From: Firmicutes bacterium UBA6806
GTDB taxonomy: Bacteria > Bacillota > Clostridia > Peptostreptococcales > Acidaminobacteraceae
Direction: 5' to 3'
Length of the DNA: 64,000 nucleotides
Assembly (NCBI GenBank): GCA_002452745.1
Contig: DKFC01000005.1
Location: 1-64,000 of the forward strand
Shown here: piece by piece, positions 7,982-16,550 of the stretch
Layout of the letters: every line of letters starts with the position of its first letter
Numbering within the stretch: position 1 is the first letter of the stretch
Made by a program: the position numbers and the translations under genes
The notes under the pieces: generated by a model
Told to the model about the DNA's origin: nothing
The model's database searches: none
The model's input: only the letters and a program-made list of their open reading frames with translations

Positions 7982-8148
7982 TATTTAAATGCTCGAAAAC
8001 GGCCTATTTTCTTATTTTTGATAAGTTTTATTATCATAGAATTAATTTTTTTTAAGAATTCAACAAAAATTGGTAGTGTTCTTTCTTTTTTTTTAGTGCT
8101 ATTATTATAGGTGTGAGAGTTTTAATTTTATTTTAAAGGAGTGTTTTT

Positions 8149-9486
8149 ATGTCTTATGTATCAAGCGTATTTGAACGCGTGAAAGCAAGAAACGCAAATG
8201 AAACAGAATTTTTACAAGCAGTGGAAGAAGTTTTTGAATCATTAGAACCCGTTTTAGAAAGACATCCGGAATACGTCAATGCCAACATTTTGGAGAGAAT
8301 CACCGAACCTGAAAGACAAATCATCTTTAGAGTCCCTTGGGTTGATGATAGCGGTGCTCTTCAAGTAAACAGAGGATTTAGAGTGCAATTTAACGGTGCA
8401 ATTGGACCTTACAAAGGCGGTCTTAGATTCCACCCATCTGTATATCTCGGAATCGTAAAGTTCCTTGGCTTTGAACAAATCTTTAAAAACTCTTTAACTG
8501 GACTCCCTATCGGAGGCGGTAAAGGTGGTTCTGACTTTAACCCTAAGGGAAAATCAGATGCTGAAGTTATGAGATTCTGCCAAAGTTTCATGACAGAACT
8601 CTATAGACATATTGGCCCTGATGTTGACGTTCCTGCTGGGGACATTGGTGTTGGTGGAAGAGAAATTGGCTTCCTTTATGGTCAGTACAGAAGAATCAGA
8701 GGTGCTTTTGAAAACGGCGTTTTAACAGGCAAAGGCCTTTCTTACGGCGGTTCTTTAACGAGAACAGAAGCAACTGGATACGGTCTTGTCTACTTTGTAG
8801 ATGAAATGCTCAAACACAATGACAAATCGCTTAAAGAAAAGACTGTTGTCATTTCTGGTTCTGGGAATGTAGCAATCTACGCTTGCCAAAAAGCAACTGC
8901 CTTGGGTGCAAAAGTTGTTGCAATGTCTGATTCAAACGGATACATCTTCGATGAAAAAGGTATTGATTTAGAGCTCGTCAGACAACTTAAAGAAGTTGAA
9001 AGAAAGAGAATTAAAGAATACCTCGTCAAGCATCCAGATGCAAAATACGTTGAAGGGTTTGGAAATATCTGGTCAATCAAATGTGATATTGCCCTTCCAT
9101 GTGCAACACAAAATGATATAACGCTTGAGCATGCCAAGACATTAGTTGCAAATGGTGTAACTGCTGTTGGTGAAGGTGCAAACATGCCATGTACAAATGA
9201 AGCTGTTAAATACTTCCTCGACAACAATATCCTCGTTGCGCCTGCGAAGGCTGCCAATGCAGGTGGTGTTGCCACTTCTGCTCTGGAAATGAGCCAAAAC
9301 TCCATGAGATACTCTTGGACTTTTGAAGAAGTAGATGCTAAACTTCATGAAATCATGATTAACATCCACAAAAATTCTGCGGCAGCATCTAAGGAATATG
9401 GCTTTGGCTATAACTTAGTTGCAGGTGCCAATATTGCGGGTTTCAAAAAAGTGGCTGATGCAATGTTGGCTCAAGGTAATTATTAG
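8149..9486 (+). CDS. gdhA: Glutamate dehydrogenase
   Basis: A 445-residue hexameric-type glutamate dehydrogenase that interconverts glutamate with 2-oxoglutarate and ammonia. The substrate domain contains GPYKGGLRFH and GGGKGG with Lys125, then PAGDIGVGGREIG; the nucleotide-binding domain has the SGSGNVA turn. Length and motifs match the class of about 450 residues, which uses NADP in many bacteria and NAD in some fermenters; I cannot settle the cofactor by eye. AAAGGAGTG precedes the start. It is transcribed alone and faces the malic enzyme gene across a shared bidirectional terminator. In a fermenter it would feed amino-acid degradation or ammonia assimilation. Confidence 0.95.
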   Translation: MSYVSSVFERVKARNANETEFLQAVEEVFESLEPVLERHPEYVNANILERITEPERQIIFRVPWVDDSGALQVNRGFRVQFNGAIGPYKGGLRFHPSVYLGIVKFLGFEQIFKNSLTGLPIGGGKGGSDFNPKGKSDAEVMRFCQSFMTELYRHIGPDVDVPAGDIGVGGREIGFLYGQYRRIRGAFENGVLTGKGLSYGGSLTRTEATGYGLVYFVDEMLKHNDKSLKEKTVVISGSGNVAIYACQKATALGAKVVAMSDSNGYIFDEKGIDLELVRQLKEVERKRIKEYLVKHPDAKYVEGFGNIWSIKCDIALPCATQNDITLEHAKTLVANGVTAVGEGANMPCTNEAVKYFLDNNILVAPAKAANAGGVATSALEMSQNSMRYSWTFEEVDAKLHEIMINIHKNSAAASKEYGFGYNLVAGANIAGFKKVADAMLAQGNY

Positions 9487-9529
9487 TAAGAAACACAAAT
9501 GCATTTTAGAATTGGCATAATATAAAAAG

Positions 9530-9570
9530 ATGAGGCATCTTAATTGGAATTTCCAATTAAGATGCCTCAT
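9530..9570. terminator. Bidirectional terminator between gdhA and the malic enzyme gene
   Basis: A near-perfect 41-bp palindrome: 20 bp on each side of a single central base at 9550. It lies between two convergent genes and can serve both strands; an A-rich stretch flanks the left arm and T-rich sequence the right. Confidence 0.8.
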
Positions 9571-9622
9571 GTCTGTTCATTTTGCTGAATTACATATTTT
9601 ACGAACTCGTTCACTATAGCGC

Positions 9623-10795
9623 TTAGATTCTAGCGATACCAGATTTAACAGCAGCATCATATACCGCTTTTGCAACTTTGCTACCGATCTCTTTATTTAA
9701 AGCAGATGGGATGATATTATCTTCTCTCAGTTCACCAGCAGAAATTAAATCTGCAATTGCATATACGGCAGCAATTTTCATCTCCTCGTTGATATCAGTT
9801 GCACGAGCATCAAGTGCTCCTCTGAAAATACCAGGAAAGGCCAGAACGTTGTTTATTTGATTTGGAAAATCAGAGCGACCGGTTCCCACGATTCTAGCAC
9901 CAGCTTCAAGTGCCAAGTCCGGTAAAATTTCAGGATCGGGGTTTGCCATGGCGAAGACAATGGCATCTTGGTTCATGCTCTTAACCATCTCTGTAGAAAC
10001 GACATTTTTACCTGAGACGCCAATAAAGACATCTGCACCATTTAATGCATCTGCCAGATCCCCTTTTAATAGATCATGGTTTGTGAGTGCGGCGATTTCA
10101 TCTTGAACCCAGTTTTTCTGAGTGACATCTCTCGAGAGGATGCCCTTTCGATCACAGCTTAGGATATTGACAACCCCCAGATCAAGTAACATTCGGGCAA
10201 TTGCGTTACCAGCTGAGCCAGCACCATTGATGACGACTTTAATTTGACTAATGTCTTTTTTGACAATTTTCAATGCGTTGATAAGCGCAGAGCAAACCAC
10301 AACAGCCGTTCCATGTTGATCGTCATGGAAAACTGGAATATCCAGTATCTCTTTTAGTTTTCTCTCTACTTCAACACATCTTGGAGATGAAATATCCTCC
10401 AAATTGATTCCGCCAAAAACAGGTTCAATATGCTTCACGACATTGACTATCTCATCTACATCTTGAGTGGAAACGCATATTGGAAATGCGTCAACACCAG
10501 CGAATTCTTTAAAGAGTATGGCCTTCCCTTCCATAACTGGAATAGAAGCCTCTGCGCCGATGTTCCCAAGACCTAAGACAGCTGAACCATCTGAAACAAC
10601 TGCAACGAGATTGCTTTTTGATGTATATTTGTACACATCTTCTTTGTTCTCAGCAATTTTTCGACAAGGTTCTGCTACGCCCGGTGTATAGGCAGTAGAT
10701 AAATCTTCTCGGGTTTCAAGCTTTACTTTGCTTGTCACTTCAATTTTTCCTTTGTGTGTTTCGTGCATTTTCAATGCAAGCTCATTATAATTCAT
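9623..10795 (-). CDS. Malic enzyme (malate dehydrogenase, oxaloacetate-decarboxylating)
   Basis: A 390-residue short malic enzyme that converts malate to pyruvate and CO2 with NAD(P) reduction. The catalytic Tyr lies in AYTPGVAEPC, the Lys in EGKAILFKEF, and the metal ligands around LEDISSPR and FHDDQHGTA. The Rossmann turn is INGAGSAGNAIA. It is about 390 residues and lacks the phosphotransacetylase domain of long bacterial malic enzymes. AAGGGGTG precedes the start. It lies 129 bp after the YnbB-like gene in the same direction and may share its transcript. It would link the C4 acid pool to pyruvate, as does the carboxyltransferase at 31676. Confidence 0.93.
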   Translation of the reverse strand: MNYNELALKMHETHKGKIEVTSKVKLETREDLSTAYTPGVAEPCRKIAENKEDVYKYTSKSNLVAVVSDGSAVLGLGNIGAEASIPVMEGKAILFKEFAGVDAFPICVSTQDVDEIVNVVKHIEPVFGGINLEDISSPRCVEVERKLKEILDIPVFHDDQHGTAVVVCSALINALKIVKKDISQIKVVINGAGSAGNAIARMLLDLGVVNILSCDRKGILSRDVTQKNWVQDEIAALTNHDLLKGDLADALNGADVFIGVSGKNVVSTEMVKSMNQDAIVFAMANPDPEILPDLALEAGARIVGTGRSDFPNQINNVLAFPGIFRGALDARATDINEEMKIAAVYAIADLISAGELREDNIIPSALNKEIGSKVAKAVYDAAVKSGIARI

Positions 10796-10924
10796 CTTTA
10801 CACCCCTTTGGTCTTTTTAGACAGATACAGGAAGATATCTGTCTTATTGAACTGTTTTTTGTTGCTGATTTCATCATAAACCATTTTAGGCGTTTAAGCA
10901 ATCGAAACGCCTGCATATGCTTCG

Positions 10925-12217
10925 TTAAAATTGAACCAGTGATTTCCTATAGAGAGCATCTAATGACTTAATAACGCCAAATTTAGAGTGCTCATAAGTC
11001 AAACCACCTTGGAAGTACGCTACATAGGGTTCTCTGATAGGTGCATCTGCGCTGAGTTCAATGGAGGAACCCTGAACAAAAGCACCTGCAGCCATGATAA
11101 CCTGACTTGAGTAGCCAGGCATATCCCAAGGCTCAGGCGTTACAAAAGCATCAACAGGCGATGCCGATTGAATGCCTTGGCAGAAGGCAATCACCTTGTC
11201 GGGAGCACCGAATTTAATCGCCTGAATAATGTCGCTTCTGACGCTGCCAACCTTTGGATTGACATCATATCCAAGGCAGTCGTAGACAGATGCACAGAGT
11301 GTAGCGCCTTTAAGAGCACCAGATACCACTTTAGGCGCCATGAAGAGTCCTTGGAGGATTGTTCTTGTTTGACCAAATGTCAAACCACATTCTTTTCCAA
11401 TGCCAGGAGAGGTCATCCTAGCGGCTACTCGCTCGATGAGTTCGGAACTGCCAACCACATACCCGCCGCTTAAAGCCAGACCGCCACCGGGATTCTTAAT
11501 GAGGCTTCCAGCCATGAGATCTGCCCCCACATCCGTTGGCTCTTGGTAATCCAAGAATTCACCATAGCAATTATCTACCATTATAATCGTATCTGGAGAG
11601 CTGTATTTGACAAGTTGTATGACATTTTTTATCTCCTGAATTGTGAGTCCCCTTCTCCAAGAGTACCCAGCAGAACGCTGAATATAGACCATACGGTACG
11701 AGTCTGTCTCGGAAAGTTTTTCTTGAATTGCCTCCAAATCAAAACTGCCATCAGCCATTAATTCAATTTCATCGTATTCAACGCCAATATCCATTAGGCT
11801 AAGGCCATTTGAAGGAGATAATCCAATGACTTTTTCCAGCGTGTCATAAGGGCGGCCAGTAATGGTGAGCATTTTGTCACGAGGTCTCAAAACCCCTGTC
11901 AATGCCAATGTCAGCGCATGCGTTCCAGACACGATAATAGGTCGGACAATGGCGTCTTCTGTATTAAAAATCGTTTTGTAGACGTTTTCAACTGCATCAC
12001 GACCAATATCATCATAACCGTATCCGGTATTCCAATTAAAGTGAATATCGGATATTTTATTGCTTTGTAGAGCACTTAAAACCTTGAGTTGGTTGTATTC
12101 GGCGATATCATCTATGGCTTTGAAGGCATCTGAAATTTTGGCTTCTGCTGTTTCAACAAATGCCACTACTTGTTCAGAAACACCTAATTCACCATACATT
12201 GTATATTTGTTGAGCAT
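10925..12217 (-). CDS. YnbB-type PLP enzyme (methionine gamma-lyase family / aluminium resistance protein)
   Basis: A 430-residue fold-type I PLP protein of the Cys/Met metabolism superfamily. The PLP lysine is Lys241 in GSLIKNPGGG, preceded by the aspartate of IIMVDNCYGE and by a VSGTHALTLAL phosphate-binding segment near residue 98. Members are annotated as methionine gamma-lyase family or aluminium resistance proteins; the true substrate is not established. GGAGG lies before the ATG. It follows the pyrophosphatase-like gene by 34 bp and is probably co-transcribed. Length is normal for the group and the active-site lysine is present, so it should be active. Confidence 0.85.
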   Translation of the reverse strand: MLNKYTMYGELGVSEQVVAFVETAEAKISDAFKAIDDIAEYNQLKVLSALQSNKISDIHFNWNTGYGYDDIGRDAVENVYKTIFNTEDAIVRPIIVSGTHALTLALTGVLRPRDKMLTITGRPYDTLEKVIGLSPSNGLSLMDIGVEYDEIELMADGSFDLEAIQEKLSETDSYRMVYIQRSAGYSWRRGLTIQEIKNVIQLVKYSSPDTIIMVDNCYGEFLDYQEPTDVGADLMAGSLIKNPGGGLALSGGYVVGSSELIERVAARMTSPGIGKECGLTFGQTRTILQGLFMAPKVVSGALKGATLCASVYDCLGYDVNPKVGSVRSDIIQAIKFGAPDKVIAFCQGIQSASPVDAFVTPEPWDMPGYSSQVIMAAGAFVQGSSIELSADAPIREPYVAYFQGGLTYEHSKFGVIKSLDALYRKSLVQF

Positions 12218-12251
12218 ATATAATTAAACCTCCAATATGATTGGTAATCTT

Positions 12252-13874
12252 CTATTTGAGAATAATCAAAGCGTTGATGAGCTTTGGAATAATCTGTTTT
12301 TTACGAGAGACGCAGTTTTCTATAAATGTGCCCTGTGAAACTGCTTTCTCAAACGCAAGCGACATTAAGCCTTCGTTTTTAGATTCGAAGAGCATATAAG
12401 AGCCCTCATTGATGATATCTGTCACCACCATGAGTGTCAGAAAGTGGTCTCTATCGTGATGAATCGTCTGAATGAAATCCAAATACGGGTCTCTGTTATT
12501 GAGAATCTCTTCGAAATTAAGTGTAAATACTTGAGAGATAGCAATTTTACAGCCTTCAAGCATAAACTCTTTAAAGTCATTAAACAGAATATCCTCCACG
12601 GTCTGCCCAGCTAAAGACGTACCGCTCTTGAACATATCAAGGGCGAATTCCTCTGCCTTGATGCCAGTGAGAGCAGAGAGTTTTTCAACGGCCATTTCGT
12701 CAAATACCGTGGTGGTTGGAGACTTGAGATAGAGCGTATCAGATATGATGCCAGACATCATAAGACCTGCAATATGATGTGGAATTTCAATTCCCTCTTC
12801 TTTAAACAATTGATAGATAATGGTGTTGGTACTGCCAACAGGCATATTTCTAAAACTGATTGGAAGTGATGTGGAAATATCGCCAATCTTGTGATGATCG
12901 ATGATCTCAAGGACATTTGCTTCGCTCAAACCTTCGGCGGACTGTGCATATTCGTTGTGATCCACTAAAATGACGTTTTTCTTTGAGGGATTTAAAAAGT
13001 GCGTCCGTCCTAAAATTCCCAAATACCTTCCCTTTTCATCCGTTACGGGGAATTTAGAATGTTTTGAGGTCTGAATGATCTCACGGCAGTTATCCAAGTA
13101 TTCATTGTCCTTGAAACGAACAAGGCGCTCTCTTTGCATAATTGAACTGACGAAATTGGTTTGATTGATTAGCTTCGATGTATAATAAGTATCAAATGGC
13201 GTTTTAATCATATTAATGCCTGAGACAGCTGCTTTCTCAATTAACATCTCAGGAATGTCCTTCCCACCAGTTATGATAATCAATTGAACCTTTTTTTGAA
13301 TTGCATATTCTATGATATCATATCGATCCCCTGTTATAACAACAGATTGGTGGTTGAAGATATCGTTTTTTATAATTGTAGAGTCATGAAAAGCCGTTAT
13401 TTTAATTTTGCCGTTAACATCTGCATGGGCATAATTAAGGGTATCTGCCTTTAAATCGTTCTTGATATTGTTAAACGTTGTGCTCAGGGTGTGCAGATCA
13501 CCGTGAATCGCACTAATGGCAATATCTTTCATCGTTACAATTCCGATTAGGTAGCCCTCAGTGTCTATAATAGGCAGGGTTCGAATCTTGTGATCGTTCA
13601 TGTGCTTATATGCCGTTAATATGGAGTTAGAAGGCTTTAGTGCCATAATGCGGTCATATAGCAAATCCTTAACCTGAATTTTAACGTTGTCAATTTTACG
13701 AGGGGGTTCAACCCCAAAGTAGTTTAGGACGAATTCTGTCTCTTTCGTCAAATCTCCCAATATACATGGGATTGCCTGATACTGCATTTGATTCTTTAGA
13801 TAGGCCAAAGCAACAGCACTGGTGACACTATCCGTATCAGGGTTCTTATGTCCAAATATCATTACATTTTCCAT
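12252..13874 (-). CDS. Family II Mn-dependent inorganic pyrophosphatase with CBS-DRTGG-CBS insert
   Basis: A 540-residue DHH-type pyrophosphatase, nearly twice the length of the core enzyme because a regulatory region is inserted. GHKNPDTDS near residues 8-16 and a DHN plus DHH pair (about 315 and 340) supply the metal ligands. Between them are a first CBS domain (about 75-125), a DRTGG-like domain and a second CBS repeat ending near 310. In known CBS pyrophosphatases the insert binds adenine nucleotides, with AMP and ADP inhibiting and ATP or Ap4A activating, so phosphate release is coupled to energy charge. The DHHA2 domain forms the C-terminus. It is probably first in an operon with the YnbB-like gene. 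Confidence 0.88.
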   Translation of the reverse strand: MENVMIFGHKNPDTDSVTSAVALAYLKNQMQYQAIPCILGDLTKETEFVLNYFGVEPPRKIDNVKIQVKDLLYDRIMALKPSNSILTAYKHMNDHKIRTLPIIDTEGYLIGIVTMKDIAISAIHGDLHTLSTTFNNIKNDLKADTLNYAHADVNGKIKITAFHDSTIIKNDIFNHQSVVITGDRYDIIEYAIQKKVQLIIITGGKDIPEMLIEKAAVSGINMIKTPFDTYYTSKLINQTNFVSSIMQRERLVRFKDNEYLDNCREIIQTSKHSKFPVTDEKGRYLGILGRTHFLNPSKKNVILVDHNEYAQSAEGLSEANVLEIIDHHKIGDISTSLPISFRNMPVGSTNTIIYQLFKEEGIEIPHHIAGLMMSGIISDTLYLKSPTTTVFDEMAVEKLSALTGIKAEEFALDMFKSGTSLAGQTVEDILFNDFKEFMLEGCKIAISQVFTLNFEEILNNRDPYLDFIQTIHHDRDHFLTLMVVTDIINEGSYMLFESKNEGLMSLAFEKAVSQGTFIENCVSRKKQIIPKLINALIILK

Positions 13875-14008
13875 TTGAATATCAGCTCCTTGAGGATGTG
13901 ATTTACTAACCTATTATAACACATGGGATACATTAGTCCACTGTGTATCCCCCACTCTTAAATTAAAAAAATATTTACAGGGTTAGGGCATTATTTGACA
14001 CTATTTTA

Positions 14009-14017
14009 TGCTATAAT
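14009..14017 (+). promoter_or_regulatory. Extended -10 promoter for the HD-GYP gene
   Basis: TG-C-TATAAT with the -10 at 14012-14017 and no good -35 at 17 bp. A nearby TTGACA is only 11 bp away, too close to act as its -35. Confidence 0.5.
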
Positions 14018-14052
14018 CAGTAAATTAAGATAGAGGTATGAGAGGGTTCAGA

Positions 14053-15627
14053 ATGAAGTTTTATAAATTGGCACTGACTGTTTTAATTCCTATACTGGTG
14101 ATTTCCGCATTGGTGGTTGCGTTTGGGGTACAAGTGACTTTTAAGGCATCAGAGGTAAATAATAACATTTACTACACCGATATGGCATACAACATGATTA
14201 AGAAGTACATAAAATATGAAGTGGATGCCGTTGGCGGCATTTACAGAGATCAGGCATTTTATCAGCTAAAAAATGATGAAATTTTGGCGAATAGCAGCAA
14301 GGACATAAGATTCTACAATGAAGAGGTAAAAACGTTTAAGAATTTGATGGGATCTTACGGCTTTAAATACTACTATATTGAGAACGTCGGCATGGCTCCC
14401 TGTACCAACGCCCCCTATGAACTCGCCACAGGTTTTTTAAATCAAAACAATGACAAATACAGTATTCAAATACAACTCTATGAATATGACGGAGAACCGT
14501 ATCTGGGACTCATGAAAAATATGTATGCAAGTTACTTCTCTGACAACCAAAAGACATATCTTGTGGTCGTTCCCCTGAGGGATAAATTAAATGAAAGTAT
14601 ATTTAATACCATTGGAAAATTTCAAGCGATTGAACTGATGATTGGCGATCAGCTCGGTTCAAATGAGGATGATATCCTTCAAAGTGATGGTGGAAGATTT
14701 AATATTTCAAACGAAAACTACAATGAAATGTTTATTCCAGTGGTTATAAGTGGCAAGACGCTGGCAAATCTAGTTGTAAAAATGGATAAACCTGAAGTTA
14801 TCAAGAATTTGAGAAATCAAACGATTGTAGTTCTGATGATTGTATTCATCATTCTATTAATCGCCAGTTTTGTGGCAACGCTTGTTTTAAGACGCATTGC
14901 AAAGCAGATTGAAAAGACTGTAGATAAAGTCAATTCAATTGCAAACGGACAATATGATATGTCTCTTGAAATGGACGGGATACATGAAATTAAACGACTT
15001 TCTTCAAGTATCAATAAACTCTCAGATACAATTAATGAGCAAATTAGTGAATTGAGAGATAAAAACGAAGAGACTCTGAACATCATGATAGAAGCTCTTG
15101 ATGCAACGGATTCCTACACTATGGGTCACTCCGACAGAGTGGCTAAATATGCACAAGTGTTGGGTGAAGCCTTAAATTACGAAAAACTTGAGATTTTAGA
15201 AAAAGCTGCTCTGGTGCACGATGTTGGCAAGATAACCATTCCCGAGCAAATTTTAAATAAGAAAGGCCCTTTGACAGATGCAGAATTTCAAGTGATACAA
15301 GGGCATTCCGAAATGGGATTTAGGATTCTCCACAAGGCATCTGCCTTTAGTGAAGTTGAAGAACTGGTGTTGTATCATCATGAAAAATACGATGGCACAG
15401 GATACCCTAAAGGGCTCAAAGGAAGTGAAATTCCAATGGGAGCACAGATTTTATCAGTGGCAGATGTGTACGATGCCTTAACTAGCAATCGACCTTACCG
15501 TAAGGCGCTGAGTCATGAGGAAGCTGTAAAGTTGATAACGGGGAGTATGGAGTCGCAATTTGCACCGCGAGTTTTAGAGGGCTTTATGGAAGTTTCCTCA
15601 GTACTTCAATCACTTAAAGAAAATTAA
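14053..15627 (+). CDS. Membrane HD-GYP domain protein (probable c-di-GMP phosphodiesterase)
   Basis: A 524-residue sensor: a transmembrane helix at the N-terminus, an extracytoplasmic region of about 220 residues, a second helix (around 255-280), a HAMP segment and a C-terminal HD-GYP domain. The catalytic signatures are intact: GHSDRVAKYA, LVHDVGKI and HHEKYDGTGYP. Such domains cleave cyclic di-GMP, linking an outside signal to motility or surface growth. I choose ATG 14053 because AGAGGG at 14041-14046 is spaced well; the earlier ATG at 14038 has its site only two bases away. It stands alone. A response regulator with a degenerate GGDEF-like region (21359) and a chemoreceptor (38446) are elsewhere in the window. 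The ligand is unknown. Confidence 0.88.
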   Translation: MKFYKLALTVLIPILVISALVVAFGVQVTFKASEVNNNIYYTDMAYNMIKKYIKYEVDAVGGIYRDQAFYQLKNDEILANSSKDIRFYNEEVKTFKNLMGSYGFKYYYIENVGMAPCTNAPYELATGFLNQNNDKYSIQIQLYEYDGEPYLGLMKNMYASYFSDNQKTYLVVVPLRDKLNESIFNTIGKFQAIELMIGDQLGSNEDDILQSDGGRFNISNENYNEMFIPVVISGKTLANLVVKMDKPEVIKNLRNQTIVVLMIVFIILLIASFVATLVLRRIAKQIEKTVDKVNSIANGQYDMSLEMDGIHEIKRLSSSINKLSDTINEQISELRDKNEETLNIMIEALDATDSYTMGHSDRVAKYAQVLGEALNYEKLEILEKAALVHDVGKITIPEQILNKKGPLTDAEFQVIQGHSEMGFRILHKASAFSEVEELVLYHHEKYDGTGYPKGLKGSEIPMGAQILSVADVYDALTSNRPYRKALSHEEAVKLITGSMESQFAPRVLEGFMEVSSVLQSLKEN

Positions 15628-15730
15628 ATGGACTAAGTTAAAACAGGCATAAAATGGACTAAAAGTAAATCCAAATAGTCCTCAGAGATACAACAAATAA
15701 AAAAGTCAGATATTAAGTTCATCATAAATT

Positions 15731-15762
15731 AGAGCGCCTTCAAATTGAAGACGCTCTTTTTA
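15731..15762 (+). terminator. Intrinsic terminator after the HD-GYP gene
   Basis: An 11-bp stem with one mismatch (15731-15741 with 15747-15757), 5-nt loop and a T run after it. The convergent deoD gene ends 15 bp beyond. Confidence 0.8.
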
Positions 15763-15776
15763 TGAGTTTAAAATCA

Positions 15777-16484
15777 TTATTTAGAAACAGTATCAAGAAC
15801 CAGTGTAATCATGTCGTTAAATGTCTTTTCGCGTTCTTCAGAAGTTGTTTCTTCAGAAGTGATAAGAGAATCGCTGACTGTTAAGACGCATAATACTTGC
15901 GCTTTGTATTTCGCAGCCAATGTATAAAGCTCAGCAGCTTCCATTTCAACGGCTAAAATATTATAGTCCATGAATTTTTGGTTACGACTTGAGTTGTAGT
16001 CATCATAGAAGCTATCTTCAGACAAGATGTTGCCAACATGGACATTTAGCCCCTTTTCCTTAGCCGTTTCATAAGTACCATAAAGAAGGCCAAAGTCAGA
16101 AATAGCAGCATAGTTGCATGTGCCAAATCGTCTGTTGTTCATATTAGAAGTTGTCGAAGCAGCCTGTGCCAAAATCACATCTCTAATTTTAACTTGTGGT
16201 TGCATTGCCCCACACGAACCAACTCGAATGAGTTTTTTAACATCATAAAATCTCAAGAGTTCGTTGACGTAGATAGAAAGTGATGGCATGCCCATGCCTG
16301 TTCCCTGCACAGAAATTTTTTTGCCTTTGTAGGTTCCAGTGAAACCAAGCATCCCTCTTACATTGTTATAGCAAACGGGATTTTCTAAAAAAGTTTCTGC
16401 TATATATTTTGCTCTTAAAGGATCACCCGGCAATAAGACAACGTCCGCGATATCTCCTATTTTTGCACCAATATGTGTACTCAT
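15777..16484 (-). CDS. deoD: Purine nucleoside phosphorylase, DeoD type
   Basis: A 235-residue hexameric purine nucleoside phosphorylase that splits purine (deoxy)nucleosides with phosphate into base and (deoxy)ribose 1-phosphate. Visible are the LLPGDPLRAKYIAE start, the RVGSCGA segment, EMEAAELYTLA near residue 180 and the SDSL motif with the catalytic Asp. Length is standard. GGAGGTG precedes the start. The enzyme would work with deoC (23541), xpt (47955), hpt (24344) and the nucleoside transporter (43250-47925), which are scattered and not in one operon. Confidence 0.95.
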   Translation of the reverse strand: MSTHIGAKIGDIADVVLLPGDPLRAKYIAETFLENPVCYNNVRGMLGFTGTYKGKKISVQGTGMGMPSLSIYVNELLRFYDVKKLIRVGSCGAMQPQVKIRDVILAQAASTTSNMNNRRFGTCNYAAISDFGLLYGTYETAKEKGLNVHVGNILSEDSFYDDYNSSRNQKFMDYNILAVEMEAAELYTLAAKYKAQVLCVLTVSDSLITSEETTSEEREKTFNDMITLVLDTVSK

Positions 16485-16550
16485 TTACAGCACCTCCATT
16501 TTTATTGAAAAGATTCAAATCCATTATATCATAAAATAATACATGAGGAT

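Noticed and set aside
9530..9570. Long palindrome as a novel element
   Set aside because: It lies between convergent genes with T/A-rich flanks and is explained as a shared terminator.
13997..14017. TTGACA plus TATAAT as a promoter before the HD-GYP gene
   Set aside because: The spacing is only 11 bp, so TTGACA cannot be the -35; only an extended -10 is supported.
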